Below are positions 44,865-53,252 of a stretch of 64,000 nucleotides of DNA, in pieces. The stretch is from Alkalicoccobacillus murimartini. GTDB lineage: Bacteria > Bacillota > Bacilli > Bacillales > Bacillaceae_D. The first letter of the stretch is position 1. Each line of letters opens with the position of its first letter. The translations under genes and the position numbers were made by a program. The notes beneath the pieces were generated by a model, which worked only from the letters and a program-made list of their open reading frames with translations, was not told the DNA's origin and searched no databases. The DNA lies in contig NZ_JAUSUA010000001.1 of the NCBI RefSeq assembly GCF_030813245.1, positions 310,001-374,000 of the forward strand, written 5' to 3'.

Positions 44865-44893
44865 TTGATTAGTTACCTGCGATTTGCTATCAT
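44865..44893 (+). promoter_or_regulatory. rpmG promoter
   Basis: TTGATT (44865-44870) and TATCAT (44888-44893) with a 17-bp spacer; the predicted start lies about 35 bases before the rpmG start codon. Confidence 0.6.
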
Positions 44894-44934
44894 AATCAAG
44901 TATGAAAGTAAGGAATGTTTGGAGGGATAAATTT

Positions 44935-45084
44935 ATGCGTGTACAAGTTACTCTTGCTTGCACGGAAACTGGTGATCGTACGTACATCACTTCTAAAAAC
45001 AAGCGAACAAACCCTGAACGTATTGAGCTTAAAAAGTATAGCCCGCGCCTTAAGCGCCACACACTTCACCGCGAGACAAAATAA
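44935..45084 (+). CDS. rpmG: Ribosomal protein L33, zinc-free type
   Basis: A 49-residue L33 of the large subunit ([20 protein letters not shown], then [19 protein letters not shown]). The two CxxC pairs of zinc-binding L33 are gone: only one Cys remains, with TG and SP in the other places, so this is the C-minus type that needs no zinc. TTGGAGGG precedes ATG 44935. In B. subtilis an L33 gene occupies the same place upstream of yqgN. Zinc-free paralogues often replace the zinc form during starvation, but here it has an ordinary promoter. Confidence 0.94.
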   Translation: MRVQVTLACTETGDRTYITSKNKRTNPERIELKKYSPRLKRHTLHRETK

Positions 45085-45114
45085 GCAGGCGATTTTCGCT
45101 GCTTATTTTTTTTT
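45081..45114 (+). terminator. Terminator after rpmG
   Basis: Stem ATAAGCAGGCG / CGCTGCTTAT with a 5-base loop and nine T. Confidence 0.85.
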
Positions 45115-45143
45115 GATTCCAAAAGTAAAGGGGAACGGGTTGA

Positions 45144-45707
45144 ATGAAATCGGAGAAGCAGCGTATTCGGTCAGCTGTGTTGAATAAGCTTTCTACACTT
45201 TCAATGGAAGATCATCAACAGCTATCCGAACTCATTGCACATACACTTTATCAGCAACCTTATTGGAAGAAAGCGAGAACAGTTGCACTAACAGTTTCTA
45301 GGATGCCTGAAGTGGACACAGAACCCATTATTGATAGAGCGTGGCAGGAGGGCAAAAAGGTCGTTTTGCCTCGTATAAATAAAGAGACGAGAGAGATGCG
45401 CTTCTATGAAGTGGACACTACACAACAACTTGAAGAAACCATCTTTCAATTAAGAGAACCCATACCATCTTTAACTATACATAGATTACCTTCTGAAATT
45501 GATTTGATGATTGTCCCCGGAGTGGCTTTTACTGATGAGGGACATCGATTAGGACTTGGGGGAGGATATTACGATCGTTACCTCCCTTACTTCGAGGGAA
45601 CAACGGTTTCCTTACTATTTCCTGAACAACATATTGATTCTATTCCAATAGAAGCGCATGATTCACTCATTCATCATCTTGTGTCTACGATGGGGGTCCT
45701 AAAATGA
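45144..45707 (+). CDS. yqgN: 5-formyltetrahydrofolate cyclo-ligase
   Basis: MTHFS converts 5-formyl-THF and ATP to 5,10-methenyl-THF, rescuing folate. The 187-residue product contains the substrate-binding Lys at the N-terminus (MKSEKQRIRSAV), VVLPRI, and the C-terminal ATP/substrate loop PGVAFTDEGHRLGLGGGYYDRYL. The start follows AAAGGGGAACGGG. It overlaps the DUF92 gene by 4 bp. Confidence 0.93.
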   Translation: MKSEKQRIRSAVLNKLSTLSMEDHQQLSELIAHTLYQQPYWKKARTVALTVSRMPEVDTEPIIDRAWQEGKKVVLPRINKETREMRFYEVDTTQQLEETIFQLREPIPSLTIHRLPSEIDLMIVPGVAFTDEGHRLGLGGGYYDRYLPYFEGTTVSLLFPEQHIDSIPIEAHDSLIHHLVSTMGVLK

Positions 45708-46492
45708 CCGTACTCTTATATATTGGGGTTGTCTTGCTAGCTGTAGCTGCATACAAGCTGAAAAAACTCTCAAAATCGGGGGCTCTTACGTCTATTTTAG
45801 TTGGATTTTCGATTGCTTTAGGCATGGGATTAGGTGGATTGATCATCTTAGCTCTATTTTTTGTGAGCTCTTCGGCATTAAGTTCGATATTCAGAACGAA
45901 TTCAGGGGCAGCAGTTGAAGCTAAGGGTAGTAAGAGAGACGCTATGCAGGTACTTGCAAATGGTGGAGTAGCGGCCATTATTGCCTTATTACATGCGATG
46001 GAGCCTTCTATCACATACCAGGCAGCCTTCATCGCAAGTCTTGCCGCAGCTAACTCTGATACATGGGCTTCGGAAATTGGAAAACTAAGCAAATCCAGAC
46101 CGTTTCATGTGTTAACGTTTAAACGAGTTGAAGCAGGTACGTCTGGTGCAGTGACACTTTTAGGGACATTGTCTGCAGTGGCCGGAAGTGCTGTGATTGC
46201 ATGTGGAGCGTTGTTTGTTCATAGTGAAGCAGTTGAATGGCAATTTCCATTGATATGTGGGATTATAGTGGCAGGATTTGTTGGTAATATAGCAGATACT
46301 GTTTTTGGTGCGACGATTCAAGTGACATATACCTGTGAAATATGTGGAGAATCTACGGAAAAACAGTTGCATTGTCAAGAAGAAACGGTTCACAAAAGTG
46401 GATTGACATGGGTCACAAACGACACGGTTAATGCACTATGTACTTTAATGGGAGCAGTAACGGGTGCTGGGTTTTCTTATATGATTCTGTAG
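45704..46492 (+). CDS. DUF92 family membrane protein
   Basis: A 262-residue protein with six or seven transmembrane helices. KLSKSGALTSILVGFSIALGMGLGGLIIL, AANSDTWASEIGKLSK and VTNDTVNALCTLMGA are the DUF92 (TIGR00297) landmarks. Plant members (VTE6) are phytyl-phosphate kinases; bacterial roles are unknown. A small Cys motif (TCEIC) lies in the last loop. It is translationally coupled to yqgN (ATGA overlap) and followed 15 bp later by a ThiF-like gene. Confidence 0.82.
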   Translation: MTVLLYIGVVLLAVAAYKLKKLSKSGALTSILVGFSIALGMGLGGLIILALFFVSSSALSSIFRTNSGAAVEAKGSKRDAMQVLANGGVAAIIALLHAMEPSITYQAAFIASLAAANSDTWASEIGKLSKSRPFHVLTFKRVEAGTSGAVTLLGTLSAVAGSAVIACGALFVHSEAVEWQFPLICGIIVAGFVGNIADTVFGATIQVTYTCEICGESTEKQLHCQEETVHKSGLTWVTNDTVNALCTLMGAVTGAGFSYMIL

Positions 46493-46507
46493 TGTGGAGT
46501 GAGTCAA

Positions 46508-47527
46508 ATGGATACGATTAATGAACGTTATTCAAGACAGATATTGTTTTCAGGAATAGGTCAAGATGGTCAATCTAAATTAGCTGGAGCATCCGTCCTC
46601 ATTGTTGGAATGGGAGCACTAGGCACAGCCATTGCGAATCATCTTGTTCGTGCTGGAATAGGGCACGTAAGTATGGTAGATCGTGACTATGTGGAGATGA
46701 GTAATCTACAGAGGCAAATGTTATATGATGAAGATGATGTTCGTGATCACCTTCCGAAAGCTGAAGCAGCTAAAGCGAAGCTAAGTAAAATTAATTCAAC
46801 AATTAAGATTACCTCTACGGTTGCAGATGTGAATCCACAAAATATTATGGAGCTACTTCAAGGTATCGATATTGTATTAGATGGTACAGATAATTTTCAA
46901 ACGCGTTTTTTGCTTAATGATGCGTGCTTTAAATTAGGGATTCCTTTTGCATATGGTGGAGTAGTTGGAGCATCTGGTCTAACGGGGTTATTCATCCCCG
47001 GGGAAACAGCTTGTTTATCTTGTTTGATTGGATCAGGTAGTTCATCAGGAGAGACATGTGATACAGTAGGAGTAATTAGTCCTATTGTAGATATGGTTGC
47101 GTCTATGCAAAGCATAGAAACGTTAAAGTGGTTAACTGGTAGTCACGAGAAGCTCAATCATGTTCTTATGTCTACGGATGTCTGGAATAATAGACAGCAT
47201 CAGATTTCTATCTTGAAGGCCAAATCTAACTGTCCCACTTGCCAGCTGAATGAATTTCCGCACTTGTACAAAGCGAGTGATGAAGCTACAACGATGTGTG
47301 GTCGTGAAACCGTACAAATTAATCGAGGGGTTCCAATTGATCTGGATGAGTGGAGTGAACGACTAAAACCGGTCGTAAGTGAATTAAAGAAAACACCATT
47401 TCTAATTCGAATACATTTGTTCGAAGGTGAAAGAATGGTTATGTTTCCTGATGGTAGAGTACTTGTTCAGGGAACGGAAGAGATTAGTAGAGCAAAAAGT
47501 CTCTTTAGTCGCTACATTGGGAACTAA
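46508..47527 (+). CDS. thiF: ThiF/MoeB-type E1-like adenylyltransferase
   Basis: A 339-residue E1-like enzyme that adenylates the C-terminal Gly-Gly of a ubiquitin-like sulfur carrier. The Rossmann nucleotide loop is VLIVGMGALGTAIA, the catalytic Arg/Asp pair is in SNLQRQMLYDEDD, and the zinc cysteines are CLSCL and CPTC. The C-terminal 75 residues are an extra domain of unknown type. ATG 46508 is 8 bp from GGAG. ThiF and MoeB are hard to tell apart, but the thi operon at 57 kb lacks thiF and no moa/mob gene is near, so service to ThiS is likely. Confidence 0.78.
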   Translation: MDTINERYSRQILFSGIGQDGQSKLAGASVLIVGMGALGTAIANHLVRAGIGHVSMVDRDYVEMSNLQRQMLYDEDDVRDHLPKAEAAKAKLSKINSTIKITSTVADVNPQNIMELLQGIDIVLDGTDNFQTRFLLNDACFKLGIPFAYGGVVGASGLTGLFIPGETACLSCLIGSGSSSGETCDTVGVISPIVDMVASMQSIETLKWLTGSHEKLNHVLMSTDVWNNRQHQISILKAKSNCPTCQLNEFPHLYKASDEATTMCGRETVQINRGVPIDLDEWSERLKPVVSELKKTPFLIRIHLFEGERMVMFPDGRVLVQGTEEISRAKSLFSRYIGN

Positions 47528-47551
47528 GTGAAACGGATAGATAGTTGATGG

Positions 47552-47587
47552 AATACGTACAAATTACAATTTGTGCGTATTTTTTGT
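47552..47587 (+). terminator. Terminator after thiF-like gene
   Basis: Stem AATACGTACAAA / TTTGTGCGTATT with a short A/T loop and six T. Confidence 0.8.
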
Positions 47588-47666
47588 TTATTCAATTAAA
47601 ACAAGTTCCTATATATGAACCTAGTGGTATACTATGAAGTATAACTGGGTTTAAGGGGGGATTTTT

Positions 47667-48551
47667 ATGTTTCGTCAAATGGGGGAAAAAGTACGTGAAT
47701 TAAGGTTATACCATCAATTCACTCAGAAGGAGTTAGCACTTGATATTTGTTCCCAGGCAACAATAAGCAAAATAGAAAAAGGAGAAATCCAACCTACGTC
47801 TATTATTGTTCATCAATTGGCTATGCGTCTTGGTGTCGATGCTAATTACTTTTTCTCAGACTATGAAGCGCCTCTTCTTAATGACGCTCAAAACTCAAGT
47901 GATCAAATACTTAGGATGATTAGAAAAAGTCAGTACAAACAAGCAATGCGTTTAATTGAGCATGAGATACATAATCCCTTATTTCAAACCAATCCATTAA
48001 AAAAATTTATACTTTGGGCACATGGTGTCTGTTATTATTATTTGGAGAATAGCGAAAGAGTCGCCTTAGCTTCACTTAATGAAGCACAACAAATTACTCT
48101 TCAACAATCGAGCCCTGACTTCGCAATGGAGGCAGAGATTTTGGTTTCAAAAGCTATTATTGAAAGTGACAAAAATAATCATCAACAGGCTGACCAAATG
48201 TTTTGTCAGGCATTAACAATTTCTAACCAGGTTTCTCCATCTCAATTGACTTTATTTGTGCGTATTCATTATCATCACAGTAAAACGCATATGAAACTTC
48301 AACAAACGAAACAAGCTTTTTCCCTAATTGATGATGCAATTGATGAAGTCATTCGTGCTCGCTCTATGTATATGCTTGGCGAACTATATGTTCAGAGGGG
48401 TTATTGCCGATATTTACTAGGTGAAAACCGAGAAGCGATTAATGATTATAAAGATTCTCTATGGGTCTTCGAGAAGCAAAAGAATGACATTCTATATGAT
48501 GATGCAGTTAGATACCTGAATAAAATAGAAAAGAATGAGCAATTTGTCTAA
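47667..48551 (+). CDS. XRE-TPR transcriptional regulator, RNPP (PlcR/NprR-like) type
   Basis: A 294-residue protein with an N-terminal XRE helix-turn-helix (VRELRLYHQFTQKELALDICSQATISKIEKGEIQP). About 220 residues of helical TPR repeats follow (ending in YVQRGYCRYLLGENREAINDYKDSLWVFE). This is the architecture of Rgg/NprR/PlcR/PrgX regulators, which bind imported signal peptides in the TPR groove. I looked at the flanks for a small secreted pro-peptide gene; the only small frame downstream codes for a YqgO-like membrane protein instead. GGGGGG precedes the start. Targets unknown. Confidence 0.8.
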   Translation: MFRQMGEKVRELRLYHQFTQKELALDICSQATISKIEKGEIQPTSIIVHQLAMRLGVDANYFFSDYEAPLLNDAQNSSDQILRMIRKSQYKQAMRLIEHEIHNPLFQTNPLKKFILWAHGVCYYYLENSERVALASLNEAQQITLQQSSPDFAMEAEILVSKAIIESDKNNHQQADQMFCQALTISNQVSPSQLTLFVRIHYHHSKTHMKLQQTKQAFSLIDDAIDEVIRARSMYMLGELYVQRGYCRYLLGENREAINDYKDSLWVFEKQKNDILYDDAVRYLNKIEKNEQFV

Positions 48552-48608
48552 CCAAATGGATAAAATCGCTTCCTTTTTCACATCGTAATGTAAAAGGAGG
48601 GGATTCAT

Positions 48609-48809
48609 ATTCGTAACCTATTGACAGTACTAGCTCTTGTTACTGCATTGTACATTGTTATTACGTACAGATATCGAATGATTAACAGTATCTTTAAGTA
48701 TCAGTTTCTTCGGAAAACCGTGATCCATTTGGCACTTAAGCTTCCTTTTGTTCGAGATAAATTGTCTGGCATTGTCTTTCAGAAAGAAAACGTACCTTCA
48801 ATGGAATAG
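48609..48809 (+). CDS. yqgO: YqgO-like small membrane protein, unusual start
   Basis: A 66-residue protein with one N-terminal hydrophobic helix (LLTVLALVTALYIVI) and a basic cytosolic part (RYRMINSIFKYQFLRKTVIHLALKLPFVRDKL). Its position between the thiF-like gene and gluP is that of yqgO. A strong AAAGGAGGGG site (48593-48602) is ideally spaced from ATT 48609; the first regular start codon, TTG 48621, is 20 bases away and would clip the N-terminus. An ATT start, as in infC, is possible. Function unknown. Confidence 0.55.
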   Translation: MRNLLTVLALVTALYIVITYRYRMINSIFKYQFLRKTVIHLALKLPFVRDKLSGIVFQKENVPSME

Positions 48810-48816
48810 GAAACGT

Positions 48817-48857
48817 AGTCTGGTTATGATGGGACCCATTCATAATCAGACTTCTTT
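48817..48857 (+). terminator. Terminator after yqgO
   Basis: A long stem AGTCTGGTTATGA / TCATAATCAGACT extended by GGG/CCC at the loop, followed by TCTTTAT. Confidence 0.7.
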
Positions 48858-48948
48858 ATGTTGTGAGTGTTTTAACTATTAACTATAGCTAGTCTCTTGT
48901 TATACTTATGTGAAAATAAATGCAGGATTCCTTCTAAGGAGTGCGGAT

Positions 48949-50478
48949 ATGAATGTAAAAAAATATGATGCGTATTATTGGAAACTGGTTTATACGTTAG
49001 TTGTCAAACAGCAATATCGTATTGTATCTCTTCAAAATCACGAAGTATGGTTAATAAATGAAAAATCTAAGTCTAAAAAAATGATACGGTTGGTTCGGAC
49101 AGATCTTGATTGGGCGAATCGCCTTAAGCAGGAAATGGATCTGACTTTTCGAAAGCTAGACCCATTAAGAAGGCAGCTAAAGAGGCAGAACCTCCACGTG
49201 GATAACATCTATGTGGCTGTGCTCCCGCCGGTTGATGACTGGGAATATATCATAAATGAACGAATGAAGCATCCGAATGGAAAGACGTCGATGCACACAT
49301 TTCTTTTGGATAGTGATTACCAACGTCAACTGAACCTTCTACAAGGAGAGCTGGCAGAGTATAAACTCCCAGAAATCCAGAATGATGGATCTGAAGATGC
49401 CTATGAGCAAGAAGTTGCAGCTTATCAGCATGCGGTTAAGCAGTTTGTAAAAGCAAAGCATGATGAGGAGCAGAAGACGTTTAGCAGAGGAAAACCAGTG
49501 GTCACGTTTACCATGCTAACAGCTATTTTTCTGATGTTTATCTGGTTAGAATATGTTGGGGGAAGTACCTCTACCTTAACGTTAATTGACTGGGGTGCTA
49601 AATACAATCCAGCTATTGTCGATGGCGAATGGTGGCGTCTGATTAGCTCGATGTTTTTGCATATTGGTTTTCTACATTTATTTATGAATTCATTGGCTCT
49701 GTATTTCTTAGGTACGCTTGTGGAACGGATTTACGGGTCTATTCGATTTTTTGTTGTGTATATGATTGCTGGGTTAACAGGGTCCTTAGCTAGTTTTGCT
49801 TATATGGATGCAGTGTCTGCCGGGGCGTCAGGTGCTATATTTGGTTGTTTTGGGGCTTTGCTTTATTTTGGGATCATTCACCGGGAACTTTTCTTTCGGA
49901 CCATGGGCACAAATGTTATGGTCATTCTTGCTATCAATTTAGCTTTGGGGTTTATGGTTCAAGGAATTGACATGGGTGCTCATCTTGGAGGCTTGGCAGG
50001 TGGATTTTTAGCAGCTGCGGTAGTTCAACTCCCTAAACAAAAAAGTCATTGGTTGCGGTACATTGCAATGTTGGCGATACTAGCAGGCTCAATCTTTCTA
50101 TGGAGCACTGGGGAAAGAAATTTGGCGTATCAGCCGGAAACAGATTTACAAATTGCCGCTGAACGAATTGAAAACGACCAGCTACAGGAAGCCATACCTT
50201 ATTTGGAACGGGCCCTTGATAACGAAATTACCCAACCAGAGGCTCATTTCTATTTGGCTTATATCTACCTAAATGAAGATCGAGCTGAAGAAGCGATTCC
50301 ATTGCTAGAAGAGGCGATAGACATTCGTCCTGATTTTCATGAAGCCATATATAACCTAGCACTTGCTTATGCGATCGAGGGAGAAGATGAAAAGGCGCGT
50401 TCTCTATTGGAAGATGCCCTTGAATTACAACCAGAAGAACAGCTGTATCTCGATCTACAAGAAGAATTGGAAGGCTAA
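48949..50478 (+). CDS. gluP: Rhomboid intramembrane protease GluP
   Basis: A 509-residue membrane serine protease (YqgP). A cytosolic N-terminal domain of about 180 residues precedes the rhomboid core, with the catalytic Ser294 in GASGAIFG and His345 in GAHLGG and the EWWRLISSMFLH element. A C-terminal pair of TPR repeats follows (from about residue 410: AIPYLERALDNEITQPEAHF, AIPLLEEAIDIRPDFHEA). GluP cuts membrane proteins such as the magnesium transporter MgtE in B. subtilis. ATG 48949 has AAGGAG upstream. Confidence 0.94.
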   Translation: MNVKKYDAYYWKLVYTLVVKQQYRIVSLQNHEVWLINEKSKSKKMIRLVRTDLDWANRLKQEMDLTFRKLDPLRRQLKRQNLHVDNIYVAVLPPVDDWEYIINERMKHPNGKTSMHTFLLDSDYQRQLNLLQGELAEYKLPEIQNDGSEDAYEQEVAAYQHAVKQFVKAKHDEEQKTFSRGKPVVTFTMLTAIFLMFIWLEYVGGSTSTLTLIDWGAKYNPAIVDGEWWRLISSMFLHIGFLHLFMNSLALYFLGTLVERIYGSIRFFVVYMIAGLTGSLASFAYMDAVSAGASGAIFGCFGALLYFGIIHRELFFRTMGTNVMVILAINLALGFMVQGIDMGAHLGGLAGGFLAAAVVQLPKQKSHWLRYIAMLAILAGSIFLWSTGERNLAYQPETDLQIAAERIENDQLQEAIPYLERALDNEITQPEAHFYLAYIYLNEDRAEEAIPLLEEAIDIRPDFHEAIYNLALAYAIEGEDEKARSLLEDALELQPEEQLYLDLQEELEG

Positions 50479-50554
50479 CTTCTTTATCATCTTTGGGCTT
50501 TATACATGTTTGTAGCAGTATCTGCAAATAATGTGTAAGGACAGGGGTGATAAC

Positions 50555-52015
50555 ATGGAGCATAAGGGAACACCAATCTCAGATGATTTTAATGAGAATC
50601 TAGCTTATCTAAAAAAAGAACTTGCCGTTGATGAAAGCTTTGATTTAATTTGTCTGGAGCTAGTCCATGGTGGACGTAAGATGGCGCTATTTCTTGTAGA
50701 TGGTTTTGGGAAGGATGCAGCAATTACAGAGATTCAAAAGCAGTTACGCTATCTGGATGAAGACGAATTAGCAGATAAAGATGTAGAGGATTATCTAGTC
50801 AAACATGTAATTCCGTATGTAGAGCTTTCAAAAGCACAGGATCTTGATCAAGTAATCGAGGAAGTTCTAGCTGGTCCATGTGCCCTATTGGTGGAGGGTA
50901 TTAAACATGTCATTATCATGGACACACGTGAATACCCTGTCCGGTCACCTGAAGAGCCAGATACGGAACAAGTGATTAGAGGATCAAAAGATGGTTTTGT
51001 TGAAACCATTGTTATGAATGCGGCGCTTATTAGGAGAAGAGTAAGGGATCGGACGTTGAGGGTTAAGTACGTCAAGGTGGGGCGCCGTTCAAAGTCTGAT
51101 TTGGCCATAATGTATATTGAAGATATTGCCGATCCAGACTATGTAGAGAAGATACATACTGCCCTGCAGAACATTCATACGGATGGTCTCCCAATGGCTG
51201 ATAAATCAATTGAAGAATTTGTGTTTGGTCAGCACTACAATCCCTATCCATTGGTTCGCTATACAGAAAGACCAGATGTTAGTGCCACTCATTTGTACGA
51301 GGGCCATCTCATTGTGTTAGTTGATGGATCACCAAGTGCTGTTATTACCCCAATTAGCTTTTGGCACCATTTACAGCATGCAGAAGAATACCGGCAGAAG
51401 CCTATAGTTGGGGCTATTCAACGAATGGTGCGCTTTATTGCTGTATGGGCCTCTTTATTTCTTCTACCACTTTGGTATCTATTGGCTGTCACACCGGACT
51501 TATTGCCCCCTGCGCTTTCATTTGTTGGTGCTGAGACATCCGGACAGATTCCATTGATTGTTCAATTTCTCATTGCCGAAACTGGGATAGAGATGTTGAG
51601 AATGGCATCCATCCATACACCGACGGCTTTAGCGACTGCATTAGGCTTAGTTGCAGCCTTATTAATCGGGCAAGTGGCCATCGATGTAGGGTTGTTTTCT
51701 CCGGAAGTCGTCTTGTACTTATCCATGGCGGCAATCGGTACATTTGCCACTCCAAGTTATGAGCTTAGTTTAGCTAATCGGATCATCCGGGTCGTGTTTT
51801 TAGCCATTACGGCTCTTTTTGGAGCACCGGGTTATATCATTAGCCTGACACTCTGGCTGTTATTGTTAACGGGTATGTCTGTGATCAATGTGCCTTATTT
51901 ATGGCCGTTCATTCCATTTGATTATCGAGCGATGCGAGATGTTTTATTTAGAGCGCCAATGCCTTTAAAAAATCGACGCCCTTCTGTATTACACCCGAGA
52001 GATCCGGATCGTTAA
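50555..52015 (+). CDS. spoVAF: SpoVAF-like GerA-family spore protein
   Basis: A 486-residue member of the GerA/SpoVAF family. A soluble N-terminal domain of about 290 residues (LVEGIKHVIIMDTREYPVRSPEEPDTEQVIRGSKDGF) is followed by five or six membrane helices and a C-terminal YLWPFIPFDYRAMRDVLFRAPM tail. The single-protein match and the conserved EEPDTEQVIRG/KDGFVETI motif indicate SpoVAF rather than GerAA/GerKA. It would sit in the spore inner membrane and aid germination. It is alone here, with no spoVA genes. ATG 50555 follows AGGGGTGAT. Confidence 0.85.
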   Translation: MEHKGTPISDDFNENLAYLKKELAVDESFDLICLELVHGGRKMALFLVDGFGKDAAITEIQKQLRYLDEDELADKDVEDYLVKHVIPYVELSKAQDLDQVIEEVLAGPCALLVEGIKHVIIMDTREYPVRSPEEPDTEQVIRGSKDGFVETIVMNAALIRRRVRDRTLRVKYVKVGRRSKSDLAIMYIEDIADPDYVEKIHTALQNIHTDGLPMADKSIEEFVFGQHYNPYPLVRYTERPDVSATHLYEGHLIVLVDGSPSAVITPISFWHHLQHAEEYRQKPIVGAIQRMVRFIAVWASLFLLPLWYLLAVTPDLLPPALSFVGAETSGQIPLIVQFLIAETGIEMLRMASIHTPTALATALGLVAALLIGQVAIDVGLFSPEVVLYLSMAAIGTFATPSYELSLANRIIRVVFLAITALFGAPGYIISLTLWLLLLTGMSVINVPYLWPFIPFDYRAMRDVLFRAPMPLKNRRPSVLHPRDPDR

Positions 52016-52017
52016 TC

Positions 52018-52419
52018 TTAATTAAATTCAGCCATATCTTTTTCGTATAAGGTGTCTTCAATAAAGACAGAGTTGACGGCCGGTGATAGCGCAGATTGGG
52101 AATCGGCTAGTACAAGACCAGTTGGAATTTTTTCTGTTGGTGTCACAATTGTAAAGGGGATATTTGCTTTTGTAGCTAGCTTCGTATAACGGGAATAAAA
52201 CTGATAAGAAAGATGTCCATTTATATAAAGGTGGAGGTCTTTTTTTGTATTCATTACGTCTTCAACCTGCTTGTAGGTAGATCCTGATACCACTTGCTTA
52301 ATGGTTAGAGCAACATGAATACGCTCTAAGATGGTAGAGAGAAACAATTTCCGTTCCTGTGGTCTAATTTCTGGCTTTCCATAAATGGCTTCTTCAAGAA
52401 TGTCATTCACTTTTTTCAT
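52018..52419 (-). CDS. yueI: YueI-like DUF1694 protein
   Basis: A 133-residue protein beginning KKVNDILEEAIYGKPEIRPQERKLFLSTIRERI-like (here STILERIHVALT), the hallmark of DUF1694/YueI, a ribosome-L7Ae-like fold of unknown role. The ATG at 52419 follows AGGAGG by about 10 bases; a longer frame extends 31 codons upstream without support. It converges on spoVAF with 2 bp between the stops. Confidence 0.82.
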   Translation of the reverse strand: MKKVNDILEEAIYGKPEIRPQERKLFLSTILERIHVALTIKQVVSGSTYKQVEDVMNTKKDLHLYINGHLSYQFYSRYTKLATKANIPFTIVTPTEKIPTGLVLADSQSALSPAVNSVFIEDTLYEKDMAEFN

Positions 52420-52518
52420 GATACGTAGTCCTCCTGTAAGATTGATTGTCCTTAATTCAAAGATGTCCACATAAACATACCATATACGTCTGTACTTTGT
52501 GAAAGGAGACACATAATA

Positions 52519-53031
52519 ATGTGGACATTTTTAATCATTTTTTTATTTGTGTTTTCAATTGGGTTTGCAATTGGTGGATTATTGGCAGGTCCTAGAGTGT
52601 TACCTCCATTTACACAGCTATTTATTATGACAGGTTTATTTTTACTTTTTGCTTACGCAGGGATGTTTGTTGGTGTTGTTTTTCCTCCGTTTATTAGCTT
52701 TGGACTGGTGGATTTTTTTCTTGCTATAAGTTGTATACTGGTCGTTGTCTCTATCATTACTTGCTTTCATCCGATCTATGGATTTTTTCCTCCAAACGAT
52801 AAAAAAATTATATTCTTATTATGTGTTTTATTCTTTTTGATGGGTTTTCAATGGGGTGTGATTGGCTATCGAACATTTTTCACACTATGTATGACCGTTG
52901 TTTTTTTTATCGCAGCATCGTGCGGTTTATTTGTACAGATACAAATACGTCAAAAATTGTGGAGATTTGCTTATATTTCTTTTGTTCCGTTAGTTTGGTT
53001 ACTTTTCGTGACGCTATTTAAGCTGTTATAA
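52519..53031 (+). CDS. Small multi-pass membrane protein
   Basis: A 170-residue, extremely hydrophobic protein with five or six membrane segments (near 2-24, 36-56, 63-83, 96-140 and 150-168). I recognise no family. AAAGGAGAC precedes ATG 52519. It ends 17 bp before yqgQ and may belong to the yqgQ-glcK unit. Confidence 0.65.
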   Translation: MWTFLIIFLFVFSIGFAIGGLLAGPRVLPPFTQLFIMTGLFLLFAYAGMFVGVVFPPFISFGLVDFFLAISCILVVVSIITCFHPIYGFFPPNDKKIIFLLCVLFFLMGFQWGVIGYRTFFTLCMTVVFFIAASCGLFVQIQIRQKLWRFAYISFVPLVWLLFVTLFKLL

Positions 53032-53048
53032 TATAATTGAGGTGGGCT

Positions 53049-53240
53049 ATGTACACGTATTATGATTTGTTACAACAAATCAAAATTTATGGAACGTTTA
53101 TTTATACGGGTGATCGTGAATCGGATTTAGCTTTAATTACGGAAGAAGTAAAAACATTAAAGTCAAATGGGCTATTCAGTTCAAAGGAATATAGCCAGGC
53201 TATGGTCATTATTATGCAGGAGAAAACTAGGGTACAATAG
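53049..53240 (+). CDS. yqgQ: YqgQ (DUF910) small protein
   Basis: A 63-residue protein (MYTYYDLLQQIKIYGTFIYTG, DRESDLALITEEVKTL, LFSSKEYSQAMVII) that matches YqgQ, a three-helix protein found just upstream of glcK in Bacillus. Structural work suggests nucleic-acid binding, but no role is established. ATG 53049 follows GAGGTGGG; an ATG 12 bases upstream lacks spacing. Confidence 0.9.
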   Translation: MYTYYDLLQQIKIYGTFIYTGDRESDLALITEEVKTLKSNGLFSSKEYSQAMVIIMQEKTRVQ

Positions 53241-53252
53241 GGGGGATCAGTT

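Noticed and set aside
44832-45187. Additional frames overlapping rpmG on both strands.
   Set aside because: rpmG with its promoter, ribosome site and terminator fully explains the region.
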